This document shows positions 49,276 through 59,216 of a DNA stretch of 64,000 nucleotides, piece by piece (position 1 is the first letter of the stretch; each line of letters starts with the position of its first letter). The notes under the pieces are model-generated. The model saw only the letters and a program-made list of their open reading frames with translations. It had not been told where the DNA came from and made no database searches. The position numbers and the translations under genes are program-made. The DNA lies in contig JAYVFS010000162.1 of assembly GCA_043772905.1 (NCBI GenBank), positions 25,456-89,455 on the forward strand, given 5' to 3'. The DNA comes from JAAFJT01 sp043772905 (GTDB lineage Bacteria; Bacteroidota; Bacteroidia; Chitinophagales; Saprospiraceae).

Positions 49276-52200
49276 TTAAAATCTAAATACTTTACAGCTT
49301 TGGTTATTTCGTGCAACAATGACTTTATTGCCGACTGTAATAATACCTCTAACCTCACCATCTAAGTGTAAACCAGCGTTTGAATCAATATCGAAGGATT
49401 GTTTGCCTTTGTTTTTCAGCACCAATCCTCTTGAGGCGTTATGACGTCCCATTTGTGGTTTCATAGCATAAAAATTACCGCCCAGAATAATGTCTTTCAG
49501 TCCGTCTTTGCTATAATCCACTATATCAATGCCAAAAATGGGCGAAACTTGGGCTTGTATTGGGAAGGGGTCAAACCTAAAAGTTTGGTTGTCATTCCAA
49601 TAAATGCCACTGCGCATTTCCTTGGTATCGTATTGTATTAACGATGTTTCAGGAAAATTTGGGAAAAAGTCCTTGTATTGCATTTTTGCAAAATCCATAT
49701 ATTTTAACCCTTTTTTCTTAATAATAGGCACTTGGGCAGTCAATTCCATTTTTGTAGCAAACGGAAATGTTTGATTATCCAAAGGTGGTTTCCAATTGAT
49801 GATAAATTCACTTTTGCCGTTGTTGTCAAAATCGCCAACCTGCATACTGAGGGGTAAAGAAACCGAAGCATGGAATTTAGAATTGAGTCCCCAATTACCC
49901 ACTACTAAATCTAAATCGCCGTCATTGTCGAGGTCTGCCACTTCCACTCTTTGCCACCAACCAGATGAATTGTCTATTGCCGAAGCCTCTTTTAGCACCC
50001 CCACCCTATTTTTAAAAATCTGTACTGGCATCCAATCGCCGACAATGACAAGGTCTTCCCATCCATCGTTGTTGATGTCTGCCCAATGAGCATCCGTTAC
50101 CATACCAACCGTGCGCAGATTGTCGGGTGTTACATCGAGCCATTGTCCACCTTTATTTTGCAACAAATAACTCTTAGGTTTTAGTCCATAACTACCCGCA
50201 ACAGCCCTTGCGCCAACGAAAATATCTTCAAAACCATCGTGATTAAAATCAGCTACTTCAATTGTCGAAAAATTGCCAATTACGGGCGGAATTCTATTAG
50301 GATCTACCGTAAAGTTACCTTTTCCATCATTGATATAAAGCCGAATAATGTAGTTAATCGGGTCTAAAAGTTCATTACTGCCCGAACCAATCAGTAAATC
50401 GGGGTCGCCGTCTTTATCAAAATCTAAAAAAGCGGCACATGTGCTTTCAAATCCTTTATCCTTATTAAATGTGGCAATATTAGTGGGCGTAAATTTTCCA
50501 TTAGGCGTTTGAAAATACATTTTATCGGGGTCATCTTTTGCACCTAACAATAAAATGTCTTCCAATCCATCATTATTTACATCTTTTTTTAAGATTTTGG
50601 GCCCTTGAGTTGAGAGCATACACAACAGCAAAGGCTCTTGGTTGAAGTCATTATTAGCGTTTTCATGGTGGATAGCATTAGGTAAAATATCTTGTAAGCT
50701 TAACTCTGTAAATACTGAGGGGGGACTAACGGCTGCTTTGCTTGGCGCAGCATGAGCGTTTTTTTGTTCTAAAGTAAGCGTCTGGTTTGCTGTAATGTTT
50801 TTAATAAATTCTGCTTTGCCATTCGCCCAAACGACTTCCAATTCATCAACGGTTTTTGAATCACCTAAACCAAATAACAAGGATGGTTCAATACTGCTTT
50901 GAAAACCTCTATTTGTATAGTTTTCTTTAACCAAAAGGTTATTATTTGATTTTATTTTAACCTTTGCACCAATGCCAAATTGGTTTTTCTCACCGCCTTT
51001 AAGTTTGATTTTCAAATAGTTATTCTTGGAGTTATTCTTATAAATCGAACATTTTTGATTGACATTATTGATGATGAGGTCTAAATCGCCATCATTATCT
51101 AAGTCCGCATATACTGCACCATTTGAAAATGTTTTCTCACCCAAGCCTAAAGCCGCCGCTTGATTGTTAAATTGTAAATCACCCGAAGGCTTGAACGCCG
51201 AATTACTGAGGGGGGTACTCGGCATGTTTTTGGTGTATTTCGTAAAATCAAAACCCGTCATATCGCTCGGCATGACTTCATGCTCGGCGAAGTCTCTAAA
51301 GTCACCATCCATAATGTCTTTAAAAATACCATTGGCGACAAAAATATCGTTGTGTCCATCGTTTTCAAAATCAAAAATCAAGGCACCCCAACTCCAATCC
51401 GTCGCACCAACGCCAGCGAGGTTACCAATTTCTTGAAAATGCCCTTGACCATCATTGAGTTGCAGGCAGTTTTGAATCATTTGATAATGATAATTGGCAA
51501 CATATTTCGCTTCTTCAAGGTGGTAAGCGTCAAATGCCATGACGCGTTTGATGCGGTCATTGTCAGCAGATAACATATCGGTTGTAAAAATCTCTGGAAA
51601 ACCATCACCATTCAAATCGGCAATATCTGCACCCATACTCGAAACGGGTGTATAATCTATGCGATTGATAAGGTCTTCTTTAAAAGTACCATTGCCTTGA
51701 TTGAGGTATAAATAATCCCGTTCAAAAAAGTCGTTTGAAATATATAAATCGGGCAAGTTGTCATTGTTTAGGTCACCCGTCGCAACGCCCAAGCCGAATC
51801 CAATAGCACTCGAATAAATACCCGCAGCTTGGGTGACATCCGTAAAAACATTCCCGTCATTACGCATCAATTTATCGCCACCCATTTCGTCTGGCGTTTC
51901 CCGCATACTTCTGTATAACTCAATGCGTCCAGGGTTTTTGAAACTATTATTTAAAATATAACAATCCAAATCGCCATCGCCGTCATAATCAAAAAAGGCT
52001 GCGTGGGTACTGTATCCTTGATTATTGAGGTTGTATTCCTTGGCTTTTTCCGTAAAAGTGCCATTACCATTGTTGATAAACAGTTCATTTTCTTTGTTGC
52101 TGCCCTTGATATCGCCCGAATTGCAGACATAAATATCCAAAAAACCGTCAGCATTAATATCCACCATAGACACGCCTGTACTCCAAGCCCTTGTGCCACC

Positions 52201-52515
52201 CACCCCTGCTTTTTCGGTTATGTCTTCAAACTTTAAATTGCCTTTATTGAGGTACAATTTATTTTTGTTTTGGTTGGACGTGAAATACACATCGGGCAGA
52301 CCATCATTATTGATATCCCCAACTGCCACTCCCCCACCATTGTAAAAATTGCGATAGGTGAAAATATTGAATCCCTTTTCTTCAACCACCGTGTTTTCAA
52401 AGTCAATACCCGTATCGGTTATTTTTTCAAAAACTTGATTTAGGGTATTATCATTTTTTTTACACGATGTGTAAATGCAGAGACTTAGTAGCCATAAAAA
52501 AGTGGAAAAACGCAT
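49276..52515 (-). CDS. Large FG-GAP/VCBS repeat lipoprotein with ASPIC/UnbV domain
   Basis: A lipoprotein signal (YTSC, Cys18) precedes 1,079 residues of beta-propeller-like FG-GAP repeats with calcium-binding loops such as DINNDGLPDVYF, DYDGDGDLDCYI and DLDNDGDLDLII. The ASPIC/UnbV domain lies in the middle (about residues 505-585, KIKLKGGEKNQFGIGAKVKI and SLLFGLGDSKTVDELEVVWANG), followed by a second set of repeats. Such proteins are often encoded beside SusC/SusD pairs and are thought to bind glycans or other ligands at the cell surface; enzymatic activity is not known. It has a close relative at 60822. It contains three iterated words (49844, 50712, 51203), the most of any gene here. Confidence 0.85.
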   Translation of the reverse strand: MRFSTFLWLLSLCIYTSCKKNDNTLNQVFEKITDTGIDFENTVVEEKGFNIFTYRNFYNGGGVAVGDINNDGLPDVYFTSNQNKNKLYLNKGNLKFEDITEKAGVGGTRAWSTGVSMVDINADGFLDIYVCNSGDIKGSNKENELFINNGNGTFTEKAKEYNLNNQGYSTHAAFFDYDGDGDLDCYILNNSFKNPGRIELYRSMRETPDEMGGDKLMRNDGNVFTDVTQAAGIYSSAIGFGLGVATGDLNNDNLPDLYISNDFFERDYLYLNQGNGTFKEDLINRIDYTPVSSMGADIADLNGDGFPEIFTTDMLSADNDRIKRVMAFDAYHLEEAKYVANYHYQMIQNCLQLNDGQGHFQEIGNLAGVGATDWSWGALIFDFENDGHNDIFVANGIFKDIMDGDFRDFAEHEVMPSDMTGFDFTKYTKNMPSTPLSNSAFKPSGDLQFNNQAAALGLGEKTFSNGAVYADLDNDGDLDLIINNVNQKCSIYKNNSKNNYLKIKLKGGEKNQFGIGAKVKIKSNNNLLVKENYTNRGFQSSIEPSLLFGLGDSKTVDELEVVWANGKAEFIKNITANQTLTLEQKNAHAAPSKAAVSPPSVFTELSLQDILPNAIHHENANNDFNQEPLLLCMLSTQGPKILKKDVNNDGLEDILLLGAKDDPDKMYFQTPNGKFTPTNIATFNKDKGFESTCAAFLDFDKDGDPDLLIGSGSNELLDPINYIIRLYINDGKGNFTVDPNRIPPVIGNFSTIEVADFNHDGFEDIFVGARAVAGSYGLKPKSYLLQNKGGQWLDVTPDNLRTVGMVTDAHWADINNDGWEDLVIVGDWMPVQIFKNRVGVLKEASAIDNSSGWWQRVEVADLDNDGDLDLVVGNWGLNSKFHASVSLPLSMQVGDFDNNGKSEFIINWKPPLDNQTFPFATKMELTAQVPIIKKKGLKYMDFAKMQYKDFFPNFPETSLIQYDTKEMRSGIYWNDNQTFRFDPFPIQAQVSPIFGIDIVDYSKDGLKDIILGGNFYAMKPQMGRHNASRGLVLKNKGKQSFDIDSNAGLHLDGEVRGIITVGNKVIVARNNQSCKVFRF

Positions 52516-52550
52516 AAATATTTAGTTTTTTGATACGCTGTAAATTTACT

Positions 52551-52558
52551 CAAAAATA
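52551..52558 (-). promoter_or_regulatory. -7 promoter element of the ASPIC lipoprotein gene
   Basis: On the minus strand the sequence reads TATTTTTG, a full match to TAnnTTTG, 36 bases before the ATG at 52515. An iterated word (52581-52592) occupies the -33 region on the same strand. Confidence 0.5.
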
Positions 52559-52673
52559 GCATAAAAACTCAGGATATGCACCCCCTCAGTATTTTCTATC
52601 TTTTAAGCCATTTTTTGTATAAAATCAATTAAATCTGCTTACTTTTAAATTTCATTTAAAACATAAACCACCC

Positions 52674-54773
52674 ATGAGGAAACAACTGTTTTTTCTATTA
52701 TGTACCCTGTTTTACACTCAGGCACTTCATTGTCAAACTTCTGTTGAATGGTGGAAACGCAACAACCTGCGTTTGATACAAACCAATCTGCCCGCTTATG
52801 AGGCGGCGACTTTAAACCCAGATAGTTTAGTGAAAGACTTGATGGATTATTCGGCTAATACCTTGATTATCAATGCAGGCGGCATTATGGCTTTTTATCA
52901 AACACAATTGGATTTTCATTATAAAAACCCTTGGTTGAAAAACAATATGCTGAAAGAGGTCGTCGAAAAATGTCATCAGCAGGGCATAAAAGTGATTGTT
53001 CGTTTTGATTTCAGTCGGGTGCATGAAAGCATTTTTAAAGCACATCCCGATTGGTGTTATATTTCACCCAAAAATGAGCGTATTATCAATACTGATATGT
53101 ATGTGGTGTCCATCAATGCGCCTTATGTGCAGGAAAAAGCGTTTAAAATTGTAGAAGAAGTGCTTACCTTTTTCCCTGTTGATGGCATTTTCTTAAATAT
53201 GCCCGGGTATCAAGTCAATAATCCTTATGAAGGTAAATATCACGGCATTGACCAAAATGAATATGATAAAAAACGCTTTAAAGAGTACAGTCATGGGCTG
53301 TCTTTACCAACAGTTGAGGATAAAGCAGATACCGTTTTTCAAAAATACCTCGATTTTAAAAAACATACCATCGAAGAGTGGTCGCAACGCTTGCACACAT
53401 TGGTCAAATCAAAAGGTAAACACATTGCTATTTGTACTTATTTGGATAAATACGTAGATATTATTCGGCATGAAAGCCAGACCAATTCGTTACCTTATTT
53501 CCCCTATTCTGCTTCGGATAATGTAAATAATGCGGCACATTCTTATCCAAATCACATTATCAGCAACAGCAGTATCCAACAAATTTCATTTCAATCCCGC
53601 TACAATGCCATAGAACCCGAAGAAGCCTGTTTTCGCTTATATGAAAATATCGCCAATGGGTCGGGTTTAGATTTTAGCATGATGGGCGATATGCGCGGCT
53701 ATGAAGATGAACGCAATTATGAAGTGTTTAAAAAAGTCTATGCTTTTCATAAAAAGAATGAAATCTATTTCGGCAAGTATAATTCTGTTGCCAAAATAGC
53801 TTTAATAGCACCCGGTCCGTGGCCTGGTGGCGACCCTATGCAAGAGTATAGAGGCATACAACTGATGTTGAAAGAAGCCCATGTGCAATTTGATATTATC
53901 GAAGACGCGCAGATTGTGAATTTGGCGGATAAATTAACACAATATAAAGTGATTATCCTTCCCGATATTACCTATTTGAATCCTACAGCTATTCAGATAT
54001 TGAAAAACAGAAATCAAGCAGGTACGCATTTGATAGCTACAAACAGAACCCTTTTTGACGCACCCGAAGCGTTAAAAGATATATTTGGTGCAATCATCGT
54101 CAATAAAGACCACGACGGCGCAGGTTTCTACCTCAAACCCGATGATAAAAAAGTGTTTAAACGATTCGATAAACAGAGTATGTTGTTTTGGAAATTCAAT
54201 TTGGGTTTATACGATTTTTCAAAAGCGGATAAAACATTTTTACCCATTCTCGGCAAAGGCAGACCGGGACCGCCAGAAATAATCGGAGGACATGACCCTA
54301 CAGATTATTATGCGATGGGTGTGAAACAACTTCCACAAAGCAAAGCTGTTTTATTACCTATCAATCTGGGCAAATTGTACTACCTGCATGGCTATGAACA
54401 ACATAAAAACATCCTGTTAGATGTGTTAGATTATGTCTATTACAATGCTGATGATTTGGTAAAAACCAATGCGCCGCCTCGCGTAGAGGTCATTTTGCAA
54501 GAATATCGTAAAAATACAATCGCTGACAATGCCTCTGCTATGCCCAATGGTATGATATTGCATTTGGTCAATTTGACGGGATTTAGTGGTAATACCTATT
54601 TTGATGCTTTACCCATTTACGATATATCATTCAGTATCAAAACCGATTTTAAACCCTCAAAGGTATTTGCCTTGACAACGCATCTGCCTGTGAAATTTGC
54701 CTGGAAAGACGGTATTTTGACATTTAACATAGCAAAATTGGCAGAATTTGAGGGCATTGTGATTGATAGGTAA
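52674..54773 (+). CDS. Putative secreted glycoside hydrolase (GHL6-like TIM barrel plus trimerisation-like domain)
   Basis: A signal peptide (to about residue 21, ALHCQ) is followed by a TIM-barrel-like catalytic part: SVEWWKRNNLRLIQTNLPAYEA, NTLIINAGGIMAFY, GIKVIVRFDFSRVHESIF, VDGIFLNMPGYQ. From residue about 370 a flavodoxin-like domain (KIALIAPGPWPGGDPMQEYRGIQLMLKEAHVQFDII) resembles the beta-galactosidase trimerisation domain. This combination occurs in hypothetical glycoside hydrolases of the GHL6 kind and in GH42-like proteins. The expected catalytic acids cannot be assigned safely. It is 699 residues long and divergent from the ASPIC gene. Confidence 0.65.
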   Translation: MRKQLFFLLCTLFYTQALHCQTSVEWWKRNNLRLIQTNLPAYEAATLNPDSLVKDLMDYSANTLIINAGGIMAFYQTQLDFHYKNPWLKNNMLKEVVEKCHQQGIKVIVRFDFSRVHESIFKAHPDWCYISPKNERIINTDMYVVSINAPYVQEKAFKIVEEVLTFFPVDGIFLNMPGYQVNNPYEGKYHGIDQNEYDKKRFKEYSHGLSLPTVEDKADTVFQKYLDFKKHTIEEWSQRLHTLVKSKGKHIAICTYLDKYVDIIRHESQTNSLPYFPYSASDNVNNAAHSYPNHIISNSSIQQISFQSRYNAIEPEEACFRLYENIANGSGLDFSMMGDMRGYEDERNYEVFKKVYAFHKKNEIYFGKYNSVAKIALIAPGPWPGGDPMQEYRGIQLMLKEAHVQFDIIEDAQIVNLADKLTQYKVIILPDITYLNPTAIQILKNRNQAGTHLIATNRTLFDAPEALKDIFGAIIVNKDHDGAGFYLKPDDKKVFKRFDKQSMLFWKFNLGLYDFSKADKTFLPILGKGRPGPPEIIGGHDPTDYYAMGVKQLPQSKAVLLPINLGKLYYLHGYEQHKNILLDVLDYVYYNADDLVKTNAPPRVEVILQEYRKNTIADNASAMPNGMILHLVNLTGFSGNTYFDALPIYDISFSIKTDFKPSKVFALTTHLPVKFAWKDGILTFNIAKLAEFEGIVIDR

Positions 54774-54866
54774 AAGAATAGAATGATACCCCTCAGTATA
54801 AAGAGCTAAATGATTGGAATATTGCCGAAGTTTTGAAAAAGATAGACAACTAAATATCAATACCTA

Positions 54867-57056
54867 ATGCTAAAAATAATGCTGGTTTGGCGTTTTGCCC
54901 TACTAAATGTTCTCACTTTTTTTACGCCAAAAGCAGCCGCTTTTGACTGTCGCGGGGATAAAACCTTGTCGCAAATGACTATTGCGTATAATCACGATAT
55001 CAAACCGCTGGACTGGGTAGTTAAAAAACTAAACAACCAAATTGGTAAAAATATTAAATTTTCGAGTTTTGAGGAAAAGGCCCATATTCAGGTTTTTACA
55101 AAAAACGATAGCCTTAAATTTAGGGCTGCGGGATTTACGGAAACGGATTTTTCAACCATAAAATATGATGGCTATCGCTATCAATGGTCTAAAGATTTGA
55201 AAATACTAAGGGTTTTTGCCAATGAAGGAGCTGGTGCAGCCAATGGATTGTACGATTTAAAGCCTTTTTTGAATTCAATATCCGATTTACAAAGAGTACC
55301 CAACAAAATTTTTACACCGACTACGGAATACCGCATTGTCAAATTCAATTTGCCGTGGTCGCCTTATCGCAATAGCCCCGCCACCACTTTGCATACGGAA
55401 ACGTGTAGAGATTTGGCATTTTGGGAAGCATATTTGGATATGATGGTGGACAATAAATTCAATGTTTTGAGCCTTTGGAACAAACACCCTTTTTCGTTTA
55501 TGATTCGGTCAAAATCGTTTCCAAAAGCCAATAATTTTAGTGAAAAAGAAATGTTGGAATGGCAACAATTTTGGACAACATTGTTCAAAATGGCAAAAGA
55601 CCGAGGCATTCAAACCTTTATAGTCAATTGGAACATCGTCGTTTCTCCAGAATTTGCTAAAGCTTATAATGTCCTTGAATACAGTGATTTATCCGATAAA
55701 GTTAAAGCATATACCAAAGAGTCTGTTACGCAAATAATTGACGAATATCCAGACCTCACAGGCATAGGCGTGACTTTGGCAGATTGGATGGGCAATTTTG
55801 ATGTAAAAATGAACCCCCAAGAGCGTGAAGATTGGATTGCTGAAACTTTCGTCGCAGGCATGAAAGCCGCCAAAAGACCTGTCAAATTTCTTCATCGGTC
55901 GGTTTTGGCGGGCGACCCAATGGCAATGCGGCAATTAATTGATAAAGCCGATTTCAAAGACGAAACATTAGTCGAAATTAAGTTTAATTGGTCTCACGGG
56001 CACTCCACACCGACCCTTGCCATTACCCACGATTATCACTCTGGTGCATTGGATGAACGTTTTTGGAAACCGACGCCTGAAAATTACAAAATTCAATGGA
56101 TGGTTCGGAATGAGGATTTTTTTATTCTGAAATGGGGACAAACGGATTTTATCAGGAATCATATCCAAACCAACCTAAAATCCTACGTAAATGGCTATTT
56201 TGTAGGTTCGGAAGGCTGTATTCCAGCAACGGATTATTCCTTAAAACCAGACATCACTTCCAATTGGAAATATATGTTTGAAAAACAATGGCTTTTCTAC
56301 GCACAATGGGGGCGTTTGCTTTATGATATTAACACGCCCAACAGTTTTTTCATTCAATCTTTTGAGGAAAAGTATGGCAAAACGGTTGGTCATAAGTTGT
56401 TTGAAGCCTATCAACTTGCTTCGAAAATGCCGCTGACGTTGGCTTCATTTTATCGCTCAACTTGGGATTATACCCTTTACAGTGAAGGCTTTTTAGCACC
56501 CGAGCCGTCCAGCAAAGAAGGTTTTTTTGACAGAAGTTCACCTTTTATTTCGATTGAAGAACTCATGGAACATGAAACACTTGACCCTAATTTGTTATCC
56601 ATAAAAGACTATTTGGTGGACAAGAAGTCGGGTCAATTGAATTCGGACAAAAAAAATCCGATTCAACTTGCTGATGAATTGGAAAAAGACGGCAAGGCAG
56701 CCTTAAAACTGATTGAATCCATAAAAACGACCAATACAAATATCCAATTAGAAAAGGCAGATGCTCAAATTTGGGCTTATTTAAGTCTCTATTTTGCCAA
56801 TAAATTGAGGGCGGGCGTTGCTTTCACAAATTTTAAAGACAATAAATTGGCTACGGATAAAAAATTAGCACTCAAACAATTAAAACAAGGATTAGACCAT
56901 TGGTCTAAGCTATCAAAGATTGCAGATACTTATTACAAACCAGTGCCACATGTGGCACTGGATAGTTATAAAAAAAGTAATCAAAACCTATTTTCTTGGT
57001 CGGCATATTTACCTGAAGTGAAACGAGACATTGAGATTGTTCAGAATTGGAAATAA
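54867..57056 (+). CDS. Putative secreted glycoside hydrolase of GH67-like type
   Basis: After a signal peptide (about residues 1-25) come an N-terminal beta-rich domain typical of hexosaminidase/glucuronidase-like proteins and a TIM barrel: YRIVKFNLPWSPYRNSP, CRDLAFWEAYLDMMVDNKFNVLSLW, GIQTFIVNWNIVVSPEFAK and DLTGIGVTLADWMGNFD. The layout recalls alpha-glucuronidases of GH67 and related uronidases, but I do not see the exact catalytic motif, so this is a fold-level call. It follows the previous hydrolase by 93 bases, with an iterated word in the gap (54789); the two probably act on the same glycan. Confidence 0.55.
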   Translation: MLKIMLVWRFALLNVLTFFTPKAAAFDCRGDKTLSQMTIAYNHDIKPLDWVVKKLNNQIGKNIKFSSFEEKAHIQVFTKNDSLKFRAAGFTETDFSTIKYDGYRYQWSKDLKILRVFANEGAGAANGLYDLKPFLNSISDLQRVPNKIFTPTTEYRIVKFNLPWSPYRNSPATTLHTETCRDLAFWEAYLDMMVDNKFNVLSLWNKHPFSFMIRSKSFPKANNFSEKEMLEWQQFWTTLFKMAKDRGIQTFIVNWNIVVSPEFAKAYNVLEYSDLSDKVKAYTKESVTQIIDEYPDLTGIGVTLADWMGNFDVKMNPQEREDWIAETFVAGMKAAKRPVKFLHRSVLAGDPMAMRQLIDKADFKDETLVEIKFNWSHGHSTPTLAITHDYHSGALDERFWKPTPENYKIQWMVRNEDFFILKWGQTDFIRNHIQTNLKSYVNGYFVGSEGCIPATDYSLKPDITSNWKYMFEKQWLFYAQWGRLLYDINTPNSFFIQSFEEKYGKTVGHKLFEAYQLASKMPLTLASFYRSTWDYTLYSEGFLAPEPSSKEGFFDRSSPFISIEELMEHETLDPNLLSIKDYLVDKKSGQLNSDKKNPIQLADELEKDGKAALKLIESIKTTNTNIQLEKADAQIWAYLSLYFANKLRAGVAFTNFKDNKLATDKKLALKQLKQGLDHWSKLSKIADTYYKPVPHVALDSYKKSNQNLFSWSAYLPEVKRDIEIVQNWK

Positions 57057-57232
57057 GCTTTAAAAATGGTCTCAATACTGAGGGGGTAATCTTTATTAAA
57101 AGACTAAAGTTTTATACATAAAACCAGCATTACAATGCTTTTGTGTATAAAATTAGTTAATTTTATACGCCTTTTCAAAACGATTAATACGCACCTAATC
57201 CATTTTTATTCATCTATTTAAATTTTAAAAAA

Positions 57233-57721
57233 ATGAAAAAAATCAACCTATTTGCGGTCACTCTTTTTGCATTGCTTATGACAAGTTGTAGTCAAGATAA
57301 TGCCGTCGCACCAACTACGCATGTACATGGCATATTAGAAAATATTAACGAAATCATTGTGGGAACTTGGCAATTACGAGAGATAGGAACAAATATTGGG
57401 GCATCCCCATCAACGAGTTATAATAGTAATGGCTCAAGTAATTCAGGATGCGGTTTTGGCTCATCCAATTCGAATGTTTCATGGACAGCTGCTAATGACA
57501 ATTCACGATATAGTTTTAACGAAAAGGGTGAATATGTTCAATCTCTTGATGAAAAAGTAAAATGCAAAGGCTCGTATCAAATAGGAACGAGCGATTTGGT
57601 TATTACGGCTACTTGTCTCTTAACCACAAGTAGATTTGGGGTTCATGATTTTGCGAAAAAAGAATTAATACTCGGCGATGGCTTAAAGCTCTATCGGTAT
57701 GAAAAACTAGATAAAAATTAA
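57233..57721 (+). CDS. Small lipoprotein with lipocalin-like domain
   Basis: A lipobox (LLMTSC, Cys19) and 162 residues. The mature part contains IIVGTWQLREIG, SRYSFNEKGEYVQS and GSYQIGTSDLVIT, the alternating strands of lipocalin-like domains common in Bacteroidota. A low-complexity Ser/Asn/Gly stretch (about residues 60-85) is inserted between the first strands. No ligand is known. It lies 4 bases before the next gene's GTG. Confidence 0.65.
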   Translation: MKKINLFAVTLFALLMTSCSQDNAVAPTTHVHGILENINEIIVGTWQLREIGTNIGASPSTSYNSNGSSNSGCGFGSSNSNVSWTAANDNSRYSFNEKGEYVQSLDEKVKCKGSYQIGTSDLVITATCLLTTSRFGVHDFAKKELILGDGLKLYRYEKLDKN

Positions 57722-57725
57722 AAAA

Positions 57726-59189
57726 GTGAATAGATTTTCATGTTTTTTTTTACTTTTTAGTCTTTTCGTAAAGCCCATAATGGCTCAACAAACATGGTCA
57801 GAGGTTTTGCCAACCATTGGCACTTTTTCATCACCTCGATTATCTGATTTGAATCGAGATGGTGTCAAAGACATCATTTTGGGCGGCGGTGGCGTGGAAT
57901 TTCAAACATCTGATACTGCTATATTCGCTTTAGATGGTAAAAACGGCAAAATGTTGTGGCATGTAAAAGCAAGAGACCAAATATTTGGCTCAGCTGCGTT
58001 GATGGACATTACGGGCGATGGCATTGATGATGTTTTTTTAAACGGAAGGTCTTCAGAGCTAAAAGCCATAAATGGTGCAACGGGTAAGGTTATTTGGGCT
58101 TTCGATACCGTTTTGTATTCATTGAATAAGACCAAACGCTGGTTTAATTTTTACAATCCGCAATTTATTCATGATGTGGATAAGGATGGATTTAAGGATA
58201 TTCTCATCTCAAATGGGGGTGATATTTGGGTTGCACCGCATGATCCGAATAGAGCCACAGGGCGTTTGGTAGTGCTGTCTTCAAAGACGGGCAAACTCTT
58301 GGCTGATGCCGATATGCCCGATGGACGTGAGATTTATATGTCCATCAGTATAGATTTCAATGAAGCGAACCCCCTCAGTTCCAAACTTATTTTTGGAACG
58401 GGCGGCGAAACCATAAGGGGTAATGTGTACGTAGCGACATTAGATATGGTGCTTAAAGGCAATCTCTCAAAGGCTACGCTCTTGGATTCCAGTTTAACGA
58501 AAGGTTTTGTAGCGCCTCCTGCTTGGGTTGACCTCAATAAGGACAAACAAAAAGATATTGTCGTGGCAGCTGTTGATGGCAGACTCATGACTTATGACGG
58601 TCTAACAAATAAAAAACTTTGGCAAACCACCCTTGAAGGCACAGAAGCCTATAGCTCTATGGCAATCGGTCAGTTCAATAAAGATGATATACCCGATTTT
58701 TTTATCACATTTGCCCAAGGCGTTTGGCCCGATTTGAGTTGGACAAAACAAGCCATGATAAACGGTAAAAATGGACAAATAGAATACCTCGATTCTTTAG
58801 GATATTATCAAACTTCCAGCCCCGTTGTCGTAGATTTGACAGGTGATGGCGTAGAAGAAGTGATATTAAGTATTGATTATCAAGTACTTGACTCAATAGG
58901 TAGAAAGAGTTTTTATACGACACTCTATGCCATTGATTTTACAGAAAACCAAGCATTACCCATTATAGAAGGCTTGCCTGGGCATAATGTTTCCTCAACA
59001 CCTTGGGTGGGCGATATGGACAATGACGGTTTTTTGGACATCGTTTATTGTCATGGTACCAATTCAAAAAAGACCTATACGTTCGATGGTCTGCGCATCA
59101 CTCGCTTGAAAACGACTTTTCCGATTCCGAAACCTATAAAATGGGGGTCTTATATGGGTAGTTATTATGATGGGGTTTATAGACAATGA
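57726..59189 (+). CDS. Secreted FG-GAP / PQQ-like beta-propeller protein
   Basis: The start is GTG 57726; no in-frame ATG lies near the signal peptide (FFLLFSLFVKPIMAQ). The 487 residues are propeller repeats mixing PQQ-type blades (IFALDGKNGKMLWHVKA, LKAINGATGKVIWAFD) with FG-GAP loops (DLNRDGVKDIILGGG, DKDGFKDILISNGGD). It is a paralogue of the convergent gene at 59217. A surface or periplasmic binding role is likely; no enzyme motif is visible. One iterated word (58370) lies inside. Confidence 0.8.
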   Translation: MNRFSCFFLLFSLFVKPIMAQQTWSEVLPTIGTFSSPRLSDLNRDGVKDIILGGGGVEFQTSDTAIFALDGKNGKMLWHVKARDQIFGSAALMDITGDGIDDVFLNGRSSELKAINGATGKVIWAFDTVLYSLNKTKRWFNFYNPQFIHDVDKDGFKDILISNGGDIWVAPHDPNRATGRLVVLSSKTGKLLADADMPDGREIYMSISIDFNEANPLSSKLIFGTGGETIRGNVYVATLDMVLKGNLSKATLLDSSLTKGFVAPPAWVDLNKDKQKDIVVAAVDGRLMTYDGLTNKKLWQTTLEGTEAYSSMAIGQFNKDDIPDFFITFAQGVWPDLSWTKQAMINGKNGQIEYLDSLGYYQTSSPVVVDLTGDGVEEVILSIDYQVLDSIGRKSFYTTLYAIDFTENQALPIIEGLPGHNVSSTPWVGDMDNDGFLDIVYCHGTNSKKTYTFDGLRITRLKTTFPIPKPIKWGSYMGSYYDGVYRQ

Positions 59190-59216
59190 TAGATTGCCCC
59201 CTCAGTATATTGGAGT